From the NCBI GenBank assembly GCA_946618265.1, contig CAMOLA010000048.1, positions 1 through 15,456 on the forward strand: DNA of 15,456 nucleotides, read 5' to 3'. Shown here piece by piece: positions 15,393 through 15,456 of the stretch (the stretch's first letter is position 1; every line of letters starts with the position of its first letter). The notes under the pieces are model-generated. The model was not told where the DNA came from, did not search any database, and saw only the letters and a program-made list of their open reading frames with translations. A program made the position numbers and the translations under genes. The stretch comes from an uncultured Eggerthellaceae bacterium. GTDB taxonomy: Bacteria; Actinomycetota; Coriobacteriia; Coriobacteriales; Eggerthellaceae.

Positions 15393-15399
15393 GTTGCAA
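15384..15399. promoter_or_regulatory. Perfect 16-bp palindrome TTGCAACATGTTGCAA
   Basis: The palindrome covers the ATG at 15392 of the cytochrome gene. A further TTGCAA half-site lies at 15450-15455 at the window edge. Two-fold symmetry at the head of an operon suggests an operator. It also raises the chance that the true start is the GTG at 15362. No regulator can be named. Confidence 0.4.
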
Positions 15400-15456
15400 T
15401 TTCATGGCAACGATATTCGGTACGCTACCTCTTCAGGTCGTAGCACAAGTTGCAAA

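Overview
The window reads as bacterial chromosome from a GC-rich, probably anaerobic actinomycete, most likely Coriobacteriia (Eggerthellaceae-like: Eggerthella, Slackia, Gordonibacter or Adlercreutzia relatives). That placement is inference. It rests on high-GC codon use, a MurT-type ligase, an FMN-riboswitch rib operon, a fumarate reductase/succinate dehydrogenase operon, and short GGGGACAG/GGGGTCTG palindromic repeats between and inside genes. No organism name can be read from the sequence.

Layout. Positions 1-810 hold no convincing gene but carry a 26-bp tandem repeat running into a 23-bp perfect inverted repeat. Positions 811-1776 (minus) encode an orphan protein with a PD-(D/E)XK-like (DUF559/Vsr-like) C-terminus. 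Positions 1777-2884 are non-coding apart from a possible decayed membrane-protein remnant and a cluster of AAATGTACG-containing intergenic repeats. From about 10804 down to 2885 the minus strand carries one co-oriented block: promoter, FMN riboswitch, rho-independent terminator, ribD, ribE, ribBA, ribH, a HAD phosphatase, ribF, an alpha/beta hydrolase and murT. The plus strand then has a membrane-anchored alpha/beta hydrolase (11008-12069) and a tRNA-Asp with its own promoter and a terminator. The right end (12475-15392, minus) is an frd/sdh operon in the order cytochrome b anchor, flavoprotein, iron-sulfur subunit.

How the genes work together. The rib block covers the path from GTP and ribulose-5-phosphate to FAD: RibBA makes both precursors, RibD deaminates and reduces, the HAD protein is the natural candidate for the dephosphorylation step, RibH and RibE make riboflavin, and RibF makes FMN and FAD. 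FMN feeds back on the leader riboswitch. FAD is also the cofactor of the flavoprotein in the neighbouring frd operon.

Main oddities. (1) The cytochrome b anchor gene has an in-frame TAG between transmembrane helices 3 and 4. (2) The flavoprotein has Gln where fumarate reductases and succinate dehydrogenases carry the His that binds FAD covalently. (3) Palindromic repeats of one family have entered the rib operon, adding a duplicated VTQGS tail to RibD and covering the HAD stop codon and the ribF leader. (4) The MurT-like ligase has Ser where S. aureus MurT has the Asp that completes the GatD active site, and no gatD lies beside it. I did not find a clearly new multi-gene defence or mobile system; the most unusual signals are these repeats and residue changes.
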